The notes: a model not told the origin generated them from the sequence alone. 36,959 bases of DNA from Streptomyces sp. PTY087I2 (GCF_001687325.1 NZ_LZRD01000046.1:1-36959); one strand, 5' to 3'. Positions 24,131 through 31,617 are shown, numbered from the stretch's first letter. Numbers and translations are program-made.

Positions 24131-24439
24131 TTACTTCTCGACGATCGCGAGGACGTCGCGGGCCGAGAGGACGAGGTACTCCTCGCCGTTGTACTTCACC
24201 TCGGTGCCGCCGTACTTGCTGTACAGGACGACGTCGCCGGTCTTGACGTCGAGCGGAAGCCGCTCGCCGTTCTCGAAGCGGCCCGGGCCCACGGCGAGGA
24301 CGACGCCCTCCTGGGGCTTCTCCTTCGCGGTGTCCGGAATGACCAGGCCGGAGGCCGTGGTCTGCTCGGCGTCGAGCGGCTGGACCACAATGCGGTCCTC
24401 GAGCGGCTTGATCGCAACCTTGGAGCTGGTGGTCGACAC
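24131..24439 (-). CDS. groES: Co-chaperonin GroES (10 kDa)
   Basis: 102 residues from GTG 24439, with GGGGGAGA about 10 bases upstream. Typical sequence: IKPLEDRIVVQPLDAEQTTAS, then the mobile-loop region SGLVIPDTAKEKPQEG, DVVLYSKYGGTEVKYNGEEY, and a C-terminal VLAIVEK. It forms the seven-membered cap of GroEL and acts in the cytoplasm. First gene of the groES-groEL1 operon; the promoter and CIRCE elements lie 110-185 bases upstream, leaving a leader of about 135 bases. Confidence 0.98.
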   Translation of the reverse strand: MSTTSSKVAIKPLEDRIVVQPLDAEQTTASGLVIPDTAKEKPQEGVVLAVGPGRFENGERLPLDVKTGDVVLYSKYGGTEVKYNGEEYLVLSARDVLAIVEK

Positions 24440-24548
24440 GATCCGGTCTCCCCCTTCGGAGATCTCACGGGGTTTAACAGTCTGTGGGTGGCGATCGGAC
24501 CGATCCGTCGTCGCGGGTGCCGGACCTGCCCTGTCGCGCAGAGTGGTG

Positions 24549-24575
24549 CTGGCACTCTCCAGGGGGGAGTGCCAG
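24549..24575. promoter_or_regulatory. CIRCE operator 1 (HrcA site)
   Basis: CTGGCACTC (24549-24557), 9-base spacer, GAGTGCCAG (24567-24575): perfect 9-bp arms matching the CIRCE consensus TTAGCACTC-N9-GAGTGCTAA in its core. It lies at the predicted groES transcription start. Confidence 0.92.
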
Positions 24576-24580
24576 ACCCG

Positions 24581-24610
24581 AGACTATGGCCGCGATTAGC
24601 ACTCGGTCAA
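24581..24610 (-). promoter_or_regulatory. groES-groEL1 promoter
   Basis: On the minus strand TTGACC (24610-24605), an 18-base spacer and TAGTCT (24586-24581), a good vegetative promoter. The -35 box lies inside CIRCE 2 and the start point (about 24574) at the edge of CIRCE 1, so HrcA on either site would block it. Confidence 0.8.
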
Positions 24611-24622
24611 GCGGAGTGCCAA
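24596..24622. promoter_or_regulatory. CIRCE operator 2 (HrcA site)
   Basis: TTAGCACTC (24596-24604), 9-base spacer, GAGTGCCAA (24614-24622): one base off the full CIRCE consensus. The spacer contains the -35 box. Confidence 0.95.
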
Positions 24623-24662
24623 TTCACCACCCTCGCGCCGTCTCGATCGGGGTCGGCAGCGA

Positions 24663-24699
24663 CGAGTGCGCGCGCAGCCGGGGGCTGCGCGCGCACTCG
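24663..24699 (-). terminator. Strong hairpin terminator behind the deacetylase gene
   Basis: A perfect 17-bp stem (24663-24679 with 24683-24699, CGAGTGCGCGCGCAGCC with its complement) and a GGG loop, 28 bases after the stop codon on the minus strand. It also shields the CIRCE/groES promoter. Confidence 0.9.
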
Positions 24700-24726
24700 G
24701 GCCGGACGCGGAGAAGGACGGGAAGG

Positions 24727-25683
24727 TCAGACGTAGTCCTCCAGCTTCGCCACCGCGTAGCCCTTGTCCGTGATGGTCTTCATGACGCGGCGGATCATGT
24801 CGGGCATGGAGCCCTTCCAGTCGTCCTTGCCCCGGAAGTGGGTGAGGACGATGTCGCCGGGGTGCAGGTCCTGGTCCCACTCGCGCCATTCCATGCGGTC
24901 GGGGAAGGCCTCGGCGGACCACAGGGGTACGGCGGTGATCCCGCAGGACTTGGCGACGACGAGGGTGTCGCGGTTGTAGTTGCCGTAGGGCGGGCGGAAC
25001 AGGGTGGGGCGCTTGCCGTAGTTCTTGAGGATCTTCTCCTGCTGGCCGCAGATCTCCCGCTTCTGCTCGGCGTAGGAGAGGCCGGGCAGATAGCGGTGGT
25101 TGAGGGTGTGGTTGCTGATGGTCACCCCGCGCTGCTGCATCTTCTTGAAGTAGCCGTAGTCGTCGTTGATGACGTAGTCGCTGACGAACGCGCTGTACGG
25201 GATGTCCAGTTCGGTCATCATCCGCAGCAGCTCGGGGTCCTTCTCCGCGCCGTCGTCCATCGTCAGGAAGACGATCTTCTCCTTGGTCGGGACGGTGGTG
25301 AAGACCGGCGGCAGTCCCTTGTCGTTCCGGACCTCGAAGCCCTTGCGGGTGGTGATGGACGGCTTCACCTTCGGCGGCTCGGGGGCCGCGAGCGGGACCT
25401 TGGCGAGCTGCCACTTCTTCGCGGCGACGGCCCGCGCGGCCTGCTTCTTCCGGACCGTCTCGGCGTACGTGTCCGGGGCCCGGGCGGGCCCGGCCTGCGG
25501 GGTCGCGTCGCCCGACCGGCCGGCGGTGGGCTTCGCGGGTGCGCCGGGAGCCCCCGTGCCGCCGCCGCCCGTCTCCGCCGCGCATCCGGAGGCGACGGCG
25601 GCGGCCAGCAGGGACGCCAGCACGACGCCGCCCGACCTGTGCCACTTTCTGCCTGATTTTTCGTTTTGTCGTACTAGCTGCAT
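24727..25683 (-). CDS. Polysaccharide deacetylase lipoprotein (NodB domain)
   Basis: 318 residues. The signal peptide ends in the lipobox ASGC, so Cys34 anchors the protein to the outer face of the membrane. A Gly/Pro/Ala linker runs to about 105, then the NodB domain: TMDDG (141-145, normally TFDDG; Asp pair for catalysis and metal), NHTLNH (191-196, metal His pair), RPPYGNYN (230-237) and DIVLTHF (277-283). It removes acetyl groups from GlcNAc/MurNAc-type polymers at the cell wall. ATG 25683 is taken as start. The first 13 codons are strikingly AT-rich and use rare codons (CTA, GTA, CGA, TCA, AGA). Divergent from the methyltransferase gene. Confidence 0.92.
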   Translation of the reverse strand: MQLVRQNEKSGRKWHRSGGVVLASLLAAAVASGCAAETGGGGTGAPGAPAKPTAGRSGDATPQAGPARAPDTYAETVRKKQAARAVAAKKWQLAKVPLAAPEPPKVKPSITTRKGFEVRNDKGLPPVFTTVPTKEKIVFLTMDDGAEKDPELLRMMTELDIPYSAFVSDYVINDDYGYFKKMQQRGVTISNHTLNHRYLPGLSYAEQKREICGQQEKILKNYGKRPTLFRPPYGNYNRDTLVVAKSCGITAVPLWSAEAFPDRMEWREWDQDLHPGDIVLTHFRGKDDWKGSMPDMIRRVMKTITDKGYAVAKLEDYV

Positions 25684-25794
25684 GGCGCCGCATCCTGCCA
25701 GCCGTCGCCCCGTGCGCCTTTCCGACACCGCGAGCGGACCGGCGCCGTCCCCCGGGCGGCCCACAGGAACCCGGCTCCCCCGGCCTGGCCCACA

Positions 25795-27021
25795 ATGGAC
25801 CGGGTGAACGCAACGACCCCCGCCGCCTCCTCGTCCGACGACCCCGCCCGCGCCGCCTTCGCCGCGCTGCGCACCCCCGAGGGCGAACAGCTGCTGGCCG
25901 AGCTGCGCGACCACGACCCCGCCGACGAGCTGGCCACCGCGACCCGGCTGCGCCGCACACACCCGGCGGAGCTGGTGTCGGCGGCGCTCGGCCAGGCCCG
26001 GCTGCGGCAGCGGGCGGTCGCGAAGTTCGGGGCCGAGGACGCGTACCGGATGTTCTTCACGCCCAACGGGGTCGAGCAGGCCACCCGCACCTCGGTCGCC
26101 GCCCACCGCGCCGCCCGGTTCGCCGGGCTGGACGTGCGGAGCGTGGCGGACCTGTGCTGCGGCATCGGCGGCGACGCGATCGCGCTGGCCCGCGCCGGGA
26201 TCCCCGTGCTCGCCGTGGACCGCGACCCGCTGACCGCCGAGGTGGCCCGCGCCAACGCGGAGGCACTGGGGCTCGGGGAGCTGATCGAGGTGCGGTGCGC
26301 CGACGTCACGGAGATCGACACCGCCCCGTACGACGCGGTCTTCGTGGACCCGGCGCGGCGCGGCGGCCGCGGCCGGATCTTCGACCCGGAGGCGTACTCG
26401 CCGCCGCTGTCCTGGGCGACGGCCGCCGCGCTGAAGGCTCCGAGAGCGGCGCTGAAGATCGCCCCGGGCATCCCGCACGAGGCGATCGGCCCGGAGGCGG
26501 AGGCCGAGTGGATCTCGGACGGCGGGGACGTGAAGGAGGCGGTGCTCTGGTACGGGGAGGGCTTCGCGCCGGGTGCCTTCCGGGCCACGCTGCTGCCGTC
26601 CGGGGCGGCCCTGAGCGCCCCGGCCCCGCTGCCGGCCCCGCCGGTGGGCCCGGTCGGGCGCTATCTGTACGAGCCGGACGGCGCGGTGATCCGGGCCCAT
26701 CTGGTCGCGGACCTCGTGGAGCGGTGCGGCGGGCGGCTGGTGGACGAGACGATCGCGTACATCACGAGCGATGAGCCGTACTCCTCGCCGTACGTCGCCG
26801 GGTACGAGATCACCGACGAGCTGCCGTTCAGCATGAAGAGGCTGAAGGCGCTGCTGCGGGAGCGTCAGATCGGCGTGCTGACCGTCAAGAAGCGGGGTTC
26901 GGCGGTCGAACCGGAGGAGCTGCGCCGCCGGATGAAGCTGAGCGGTCCGGGCTCGGCGACGGTGTTCCTGACCCGGGTGGCGGGGGCGCCGACGATGCTG
27001 ATCGGCCATCCGCTGGGCTGA
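25795..27021 (+). CDS. THUMP-like class I SAM-dependent methyltransferase
   Basis: 408 residues. The Rossmann methyltransferase core is in the middle: VADLCCGIGGDAIALARAG (about 117-135) binds S-adenosylmethionine, VLAVDRDPLTAEVARANAEAL follows, and FVDPARR takes the place of the NPPY/DPPY motif. The C-terminal part (LPFSMKRLKALLRERQIGVLTVKKRG) is the THUMP-like region known from this actinobacterial family, suggesting an RNA substrate, though none has been proved to my knowledge. Start ATG 25795 or GTG 25804. Its last 137 bases overlap the end of the opposite-strand membrane gene. Confidence 0.88.
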   Translation: MDRVNATTPAASSSDDPARAAFAALRTPEGEQLLAELRDHDPADELATATRLRRTHPAELVSAALGQARLRQRAVAKFGAEDAYRMFFTPNGVEQATRTSVAAHRAARFAGLDVRSVADLCCGIGGDAIALARAGIPVLAVDRDPLTAEVARANAEALGLGELIEVRCADVTEIDTAPYDAVFVDPARRGGRGRIFDPEAYSPPLSWATAAALKAPRAALKIAPGIPHEAIGPEAEAEWISDGGDVKEAVLWYGEGFAPGAFRATLLPSGAALSAPAPLPAPPVGPVGRYLYEPDGAVIRAHLVADLVERCGGRLVDETIAYITSDEPYSSPYVAGYEITDELPFSMKRLKALLRERQIGVLTVKKRGSAVEPEELRRRMKLSGPGSATVFLTRVAGAPTMLIGHPLG

Positions 27022-27670
27022 CCAGGGCGGCCCCCGTGCCCGTACCGCTGCCGCCGCCCATCAGCACGCGCACCACCCAGCGGCGGTGGGCGAGGGCGGT
27101 GACCCCGCCGGCCAGCGCGGTCAGCCAGGCGACCATGCCGACGCCCATCTCCAGGGCGACCAGCCCGTACGTCTCCCGGCCCGGCCGTGCGCTCGCGGGC
27201 CCGATGAAACAGAGGGCGAGCCCCACCGCGCCCAGGGCGAACGACAGCAGCAGCCAGGTCAGGCCCATACCGGGCATCCGCAGCCGCCGGTCACGCTCCG
27301 GGTCGCGGTCCAGCGCGCCCCACGCGTCGAGCAGCACGCGGACCTTCCGGTCCCGGAAGACACCGACGCAGCCGAGAACGACCGCCGGGATGAGGACCCC
27401 GGCGCCGATGACCAGACTGACGACCCCGGCGATGCCGCTGAAGAAGTCGGCCGCCTGCTCGATGAAGACGACCCCCGAGCCCACCAGACCCCACCCGACC
27501 GCGGCGAGCGCCGCCCACATCCACAGCAGCCCGAGCCGCCCCGGCCCCACGTGCATCTTCACCAGCTCGCCCAGGACCACCGCACGGTCGGCGAGCATCG
27601 CGTCCCGGTCGGGCCAGGACCGGATCCCGACGGGCGGAGGGGGAGGCGGGAGCGGGGCACGGCGTGGCAT
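26885..27670 (-). CDS. Integral membrane protein, unknown function
   Basis: 261 residues from ATG 27670. After a Pro-rich start (APLPPPPPP) there are about four membrane helices: LLWMWAALAAVGWGLVGSGVV, FFSGIAGVVSLVIGAGVLIP (running into AVVLGCVGVF), LTWLLLSFALGAVGLALCFIG, and EMGVGMVAWLTALAGGVTAL. A charged DPERDRR stretch lies between the second and third. The last 45 residues or so are Ser/Pro/Gly-rich and come from DNA that also encodes the methyltransferase C-terminus on the other strand. So the stop may be real, or the tail may just be tolerated read-through. No family recognised. Confidence 0.75.
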   Translation of the reverse strand: MPRRAPLPPPPPPVGIRSWPDRDAMLADRAVVLGELVKMHVGPGRLGLLWMWAALAAVGWGLVGSGVVFIEQAADFFSGIAGVVSLVIGAGVLIPAVVLGCVGVFRDRKVRVLLDAWGALDRDPERDRRLRMPGMGLTWLLLSFALGAVGLALCFIGPASARPGRETYGLVALEMGVGMVAWLTALAGGVTALAHRRWVVRVLMGGGSGTGTGAALVSPADGRSASSAPPPPGSGTPSPSPDRSASSGGAAPPVRPPNPAS

Positions 27671-27708
27671 GCGCAGAACACTATCGATCAAGCCCCGCGC
27701 GGGTTCGG

Positions 27709-28173
27709 TCAGGCGTCGCGCAGGGCCTGGACGTCCAGCTTGCCCATGCCGAGCATGGCCTTCATCGCCCGGTCGGCCTTCGCCGGGTCCGGGTCGGCCA
27801 GCAGGCGCGGCAGCTCGTTCGGCACGATCTGCCAGGACACCCCGAACTTGTCCTTGAGCCAGCCGCACTGGCCCTCCTCGCCGCCCTCGGAGAGCGCGTA
27901 CCAGAACCGGTCCACCTCGGCCTGGTCGGCGCAGTCGACGGAGAGCGAGATCGCCTCGGTGAACGGGAACTGCGGGCCGCCGTTGAGCCCCATGTAGTCC
28001 TGCCCGGCGAGCCGGAAGCCGACGGTGAGCACCGAGCCCTTCCGGCCGGGGGCCTCGTCGCCGTAGTAGGTGACGTCCAGGATCCGGGAGTCACCGCCGA
28101 AGATCGCCACGTAGTGCTCGGCCGCCTCCTCGGCCTGACCGTCGAACCAGAGACAGGGGGTGATCTTCTGCAT
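27709..28173 (-). CDS. VOC superfamily protein, PhnB-like (3-demethylubiquinone-9 3-methyltransferase fold)
   Basis: 154 residues, two beta-alpha-beta-beta-beta units: MQKITPCLWFDGQAEEAAEHYVAIFGGDS at the start (in parts), FPFTEAISLSVDCADQAEVDRFW in the middle, and GVSWQIVPNELPRLL near the end, the usual signature of the PhnB/YjdN group. Members bind metal or small ligands; functions are mostly unknown. ATG 28173 has AGAGG 8 bases upstream; GTG 28182 would add three residues. Its start is 113 bases from the next gene's stop, so it is probably an independent unit. Confidence 0.88.
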   Translation of the reverse strand: MQKITPCLWFDGQAEEAAEHYVAIFGGDSRILDVTYYGDEAPGRKGSVLTVGFRLAGQDYMGLNGGPQFPFTEAISLSVDCADQAEVDRFWYALSEGGEEGQCGWLKDKFGVSWQIVPNELPRLLADPDPAKADRAMKAMLGMGKLDVQALRDA

Positions 28174-28286
28174 GACCTTCACCTCTTCGGGCCGTCCACA
28201 CGTCCGGGCCGGGCGGTCCGGACGTCGTGGAAGGTAGACCGGACCCGCCGCCGGAACTCATCGGACACGCGACGGCCCCCCGCGCC

Positions 28287-28556
28287 TCACCCCACTGCTT
28301 CGAACCGCCACCGGTGCACGGCCCGGGTGATCAGGGCGGCGTCGGGCTCGGGGAGTTCGGGGAGGTCGTCGCCGTACGAGGCGTCCGGCCACCAGGTCAT
28401 CACGAGCACCCGGTCCTGCGGGGCGCGCAGCAGTTCGCGGCGGGCGGGCTCACGGGACAGCTCGGCGGACCGGGCGCGGGCCCACTCCAGGAGTTCGGCG
28501 CCCCGGCCATCGGCGGCGCGGGCCTCCCACATCAGGACGATGGCCGTGGCGCTCAT
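28287..28556 (-). CDS. Small hypothetical protein in the tsaD operon
   Basis: 89 residues. Its ATG at 28556 overlaps the tsaD stop (ATGA), so it is translationally coupled and is the last gene of the tsaB-rimI-tsaD operon. The sequence TAIVLMWEARAADGRGAELLEW near the start and RVLVMTWW in the middle recall the dimeric alpha-beta-barrel (ABM-like) fold, but this is weak. No signal peptide or membrane segment. Function unknown. Confidence 0.75.
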   Translation of the reverse strand: MSATAIVLMWEARAADGRGAELLEWARARSAELSREPARRELLRAPQDRVLVMTWWPDASYGDDLPELPEPDAALITRAVHRWRFEAVG

Positions 28557-29665
28557 GAGTACAGGTTGTCCTTGCTGATCTCGTGCACGTGGTCATGATC
28601 GTGCGCGTGGTGGTGCTTCCCCGGAACGTGCGGCTCCGTCACCGGCAGCGAGGAGTCGGCGGACAGCTCCAGGTCGGACGGGAGCCGGTTGCGGGCGACC
28701 ATCTCCGCGCCGAGCGCCGCGACCATCGCGCCGTTGTCGGTGCAGAGCTTCGGGCGGGGCACCCGCAGCCGGATGCCGGCCCGCTCGCACCGCTCCTCGG
28801 CCAGCGCCCGCAGCCGGGAGTTGGCCGCGACGCCGCCGCCGATCATCAGGTGGTCGACGCCCTCGTCCTTGCAGGCCCGTACGGCCTTTCGCGTCAGCAC
28901 GTCCACCACGGCCTCCTGGAAGGACGCCGCCACATCCCGTACGGGCACCTCCTCGCCCGCCGCGCGCTTCGCCTCGATCCAGCGGGCCACGGACGTCTTC
29001 AGCCCGGAGAAGGAGAAGTCGTACGGGGCGTCGCGCGGGCCGGTCAGACCGCGCGGGAACGCGATGGCCTTCGGGTCGCCCTCTCGCGCCAGCCTGTCGA
29101 TGACCGGGCCGCCGGGGAACCCGAGGTCCAGCACCCGGGCGATCTTGTCGAAGGCCTCGCCCGCCGCGTCGTCGATCGTCGCGCCGAGCGGGCGGACATC
29201 CGCGGTGATGTCCGGGGCCAGGAGCAGGGACGAGTGGCCGCCGCTGACCAGCAGGGCCATCGTCGGCTCGGGCAGCGGGCCGTGCTCCAACTGGTCGACG
29301 CAGATGTGCGAGGCGAGGTGGTTGACCCCGTAGAGCGGCTTGCCCAGCGCGTAGGCGTACGCCTTGGCTGCTGAGACGCCGACGAGCAGGGCTCCGGCGA
29401 GCCCGGGTCCGGAGGTGACGGCGATCCCGTCGAGGTCGCGGGCGCTGACGCCCGCCTCCTTCAGGGCGCGCTCGATGGTGGGGACCATCGCCTCCAGGTG
29501 GGCGCGGGAGGCGATCTCCGGGACGACGCCGCCGAAGCGGGCGTGGGTGTCGACGCTGGAGGCGACGGCGTCGGCGAGCAGCGTCGTACCGCGCACGATG
29601 CCGACGCCGGTCTCGTCGCAGGAGGTCTCGATGCCGAGTACGAGGGGTTCGTCGGCAGCCATCAT
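28553..29665 (-). CDS. tsaD: tRNA N6-adenosine threonylcarbamoyltransferase TsaD
   Basis: 370 residues, Kae1/TsaD family. It moves the threonylcarbamoyl group onto A37 of tRNAs that read ANN codons, with TsaB and TsaE. Visible: VLGIETSCDETGVGIV (9-24), metal-binding NHLASH, the ASKHA nucleotide loops LLVSGGHSSLLL and FSGLKTS, IGGGVAANSRLR, and CTDNGAMVAALG. After the conserved domain comes an extra tail with KHHHAHDHDHVHE (about 351-363), a likely metal-binding stretch not found in E. coli TsaD. ATG 29665 overlaps the rimI stop. Confidence 0.97.
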   Translation of the reverse strand: MMAADEPLVLGIETSCDETGVGIVRGTTLLADAVASSVDTHARFGGVVPEIASRAHLEAMVPTIERALKEAGVSARDLDGIAVTSGPGLAGALLVGVSAAKAYAYALGKPLYGVNHLASHICVDQLEHGPLPEPTMALLVSGGHSSLLLAPDITADVRPLGATIDDAAGEAFDKIARVLDLGFPGGPVIDRLAREGDPKAIAFPRGLTGPRDAPYDFSFSGLKTSVARWIEAKRAAGEEVPVRDVAASFQEAVVDVLTRKAVRACKDEGVDHLMIGGGVAANSRLRALAEERCERAGIRLRVPRPKLCTDNGAMVAALGAEMVARNRLPSDLELSADSSLPVTEPHVPGKHHHAHDHDHVHEISKDNLYS

Positions 29666-30180
29666 TCAGTCCCGGTCTCTGGAGCGTTGTCCGCTACGTG
29701 TTCGTGCAGGGTGAGGCGCATGACCAGGGCGTCGATGTTCCCCGGCTGGTAGTAGCCGCGCCGGAAGCCGATCGGCTCGAAGCCGAAGCGCTCGTACAGC
29801 TTCTGTGCGCGGGTGTTGTCGACCCGGACCTCCAGCAGCACGGTGGCGCACTCGAAGGCGGTCGCGGCCTTCAGCAGATCGGTGAGGAGTTCGGAGCCGA
29901 GGCCGGTGCCCCAGGCCTCGCGGCTGACCGCGATGGTCTGGACGTCGGAGAGGTCGCCGAGGGCGGCGAGCCCCGCGTACCCGACGATACGCCCGGTGGC
30001 GGGCTCCTCGGCGACGACGTAGTGGCGGGTGGCGCCGGGGCCGCGGGCGTGGGCCAGCTCGGACCAGAACATGCCGGGCGACCAGGCGTCGTCCGGGAAC
30101 AGCGCGTGTTCGAGCTCCAGCACCGGTTCGATGTCCCACCAGCGCATCTCGCGCAGTACGGCGGTGGCGGCGGCGCTCAC
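29662..30180 (-). CDS. rimI: Ribosomal protein S18-alanine N-acetyltransferase RimI (GNAT)
   Basis: 172 residues, GNAT fold: WSPGMFWSELAHARG near the start, YAGLAALGDLSDVQTIAV, the acetyl-CoA loop REAWGTGLGSELL (Q/RxxGxG/A type), then LLEVRVDNTRAQKLYERFGFEPIGFRRGYY. RimI acetylates the N-terminal alanine of ribosomal protein S18. The GTG start at 30180 overlaps the tsaB stop (GTGA) and its stop overlaps the tsaD start, so the three are coupled; this trio is standard in actinobacteria. Confidence 0.95.
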   Translation of the reverse strand: MSAAATAVLREMRWWDIEPVLELEHALFPDDAWSPGMFWSELAHARGPGATRHYVVAEEPATGRIVGYAGLAALGDLSDVQTIAVSREAWGTGLGSELLTDLLKAATAFECATVLLEVRVDNTRAQKLYERFGFEPIGFRRGYYQPGNIDALVMRLTLHEHVADNAPETGTE

Positions 30181-30839
30181 TTGGGGGTGACCACCTTGTA
30201 GTTCTTCGGAACCTGGGCGTCGGGCCGGCGCAGATAGAGCGGCTGCGGCTCCAGCAGCTCCTGCCCGGCGGCGAGACGCTCGGCGGCGAGCGCGGCGAGC
30301 GCCCCGGCGGAGACGTGCTCGGGGCCGCGCGCGTCCGGGAAGGACTCCGGGTAGAGCCTCGCGCCCGCGCCGACGACGGGGAGCCCGGCGACGGCTTCGG
30401 CGATGTCGGCGGGCCGGTCGACGGCGGGCTCACCCGTACGGGTGCGGGCGTTCTCGTACCGCGCCCAGTACACCTCCTTGCGGCGGGCGTCCGTCGCCAC
30501 GACGAAGGGCCCCTCCAGGCCGTCCTGCCCTGCGGCGTACGCGATCCCGTCCAGGGTGCACAGGCCGTGGACCGGTACGGAGAGGGCGGAGCCGAAGGTG
30601 GCGGCGGTGACCAGGCCGACGCGCAGACCGGTGTACGGGCCGGGGCCGACGCCGACGACCACGCCCGTCACGGCGTCGAGCTTCGTCCCGGCCTCGGCGA
30701 GGACCCGGTCGACGGCGGGGAGCAGCAGCTCCCCGTGCCTGCGGGCGTCGACCTGTCCACAGGAGGCGATGACGGACGTACCGTCGTGCAGGGCGACGGT
30801 GACGGCGGGTGTGGCGGTATCCATGGCGAGCAAGAGCAC
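30177..30839 (-). CDS. tsaB: tRNA threonylcarbamoyladenosine biosynthesis protein TsaB
   Basis: 220 residues, inactive ASKHA-fold partner of TsaD. Visible: LLLAMDTATPAVTVALHDG (2-20), RHGELLLPAVDRVLAEAG, VVVGVGPGPYTGLRVGL and VATDARRKEVYWARY. It supports TsaD in making t6A37 on tRNA. The start is GTG 30839. No ribosome site precedes it; instead TAGGCT ends 7 bases before, so the mRNA may begin at the start codon. First gene of the tsaB-rimI-tsaD-(89 aa) operon, divergent from the secreted protein gene at 30992. Confidence 0.96.
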   Translation of the reverse strand: MLLLAMDTATPAVTVALHDGTSVIASCGQVDARRHGELLLPAVDRVLAEAGTKLDAVTGVVVGVGPGPYTGLRVGLVTAATFGSALSVPVHGLCTLDGIAYAAGQDGLEGPFVVATDARRKEVYWARYENARTRTGEPAVDRPADIAEAVAGLPVVGAGARLYPESFPDARGPEHVSAGALAALAAERLAAGQELLEPQPLYLRRPDAQVPKNYKVVTPK

Positions 30840-30845
30840 GCGAAC

Positions 30846-30851
30846 AGCCTA
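30846..30851 (-). promoter_or_regulatory. -10 box of a likely leaderless tsaB transcript
   Basis: On the minus strand TAGGCT (TANNNT) followed by six bases and then the GTG start at 30839, the spacing expected when transcription begins at the start codon. No good -35 box seen. Confidence 0.4.
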
Positions 30852-30991
30852 CGGCTCCGCCGACGGCGTTACGGCGTCCGTACGGCGTCCCGGCCCGCAC
30901 CCGTGCTGCTGCTACCGTCACCGGGTATCCGCGGGTACGACGTAAACGCTTGTACGACATGCGGCAGACGGCCGCCGAAAGGGGAGTTCAG

Positions 30992-31552
30992 GTGGCAAGG
31001 AGCAGCTCGGGAATCGTGGCCGGGCTCACCGCCGCGGCGGTCGCCGCGGTCGCCTTCCTCGCTTACCAGGCCTCGGCGAACGCCCCCGACTCGGTGGCCT
31101 CCTCGCCGGGTACGAAGACCTCCGCGACGGCCCCGGCCAAGCCCTCCGCCAAGCCGAAGCCGGCCGACCCGCTGGCGGTCCCGGCGGCGTCCGGCGAGGG
31201 CGAGCGCGTGGTGTACGCGCTGAAGGACCGCCGGGTGTGGCTGGTGAACGAGGACGACAAGTCGATCCGGACCTTCACGGTCATGCCGAGCCCCGTCAGC
31301 CCGCCGCCCGGGGTCCACAAGGTCACCTCGCGCTCGGGCACGGTCCAGGGCTCGGACGGCGTCCCGATCGAGCACGTGGTCCGCTTCGCGAACGTGGACG
31401 ACGTGGCGATCGGCTTCAGCGCCGCGCAGGACGGCTCGATGGCCAGCCCGGACCCGACGTCGAAGACCGGGGGCGTACGGATGAAGCGCGCGGACGGCAA
31501 CGCGATGTGGACCTTCGCGACGGTCGGCGCGAAGGTCGTCGTCGTCCCGTAG
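30992..31552 (+). CDS. Secreted L,D-transpeptidase-like (YkuD-fold) protein without catalytic residues
   Basis: 186 residues from GTG 30992, with AAGGGGAG upstream (ATG 30959 is possible but has no such site). A membrane or signal segment (IVAGLTAAAVAAVAFLAY) is followed by an Ala/Pro/Lys linker and a domain from about 70. That domain resembles YkuD L,D-transpeptidases: ERVVYALKDRRVWLVNEDD, IRTFTVMPSPVSPPPGVHKV, and an end GGVRMKRADGNAMWTFATVG. In active enzymes the last part reads SHGCVRM; here it is KTGGVRM (158-164), so His and the catalytic Cys are missing, and the upstream IHG motif is IGF (140-142). It should not cross-link peptidoglycan but could still bind it. Divergent from tsaB. Confidence 0.7.
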   Translation: MARSSSGIVAGLTAAAVAAVAFLAYQASANAPDSVASSPGTKTSATAPAKPSAKPKPADPLAVPAASGEGERVVYALKDRRVWLVNEDDKSIRTFTVMPSPVSPPPGVHKVTSRSGTVQGSDGVPIEHVVRFANVDDVAIGFSAAQDGSMASPDPTSKTGGVRMKRADGNAMWTFATVGAKVVVVP

Positions 31553-31617
31553 CCGCCGGGTTCGCGCTGTACCTAGGCGCGCCCCGTAGCCGCCGAGCCC
31601 GCGTCTTACCTAGGCCG
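31546..31617. repeat. Imperfect tandem repeat of 37 bases with CCTAGG
   Basis: Two units (31546-31582, 31583-31617 or so) share CCCGTAGCCGCCG at the start and TACCTAGGC near the end, exactly 37 bases apart. Unit 1 contains the stop codon of the secreted protein gene; unit 2 contains the stop of the small gene on the other strand. CTAG is rare in such genomes. Confidence 0.6.

Noticed and set aside
24727..27009. 760-codon minus-strand frame ending in the deacetylase
   Set aside because: The upstream two thirds are antisense to the methyltransferase. The signal peptide with lipobox fixes the start at 25683.
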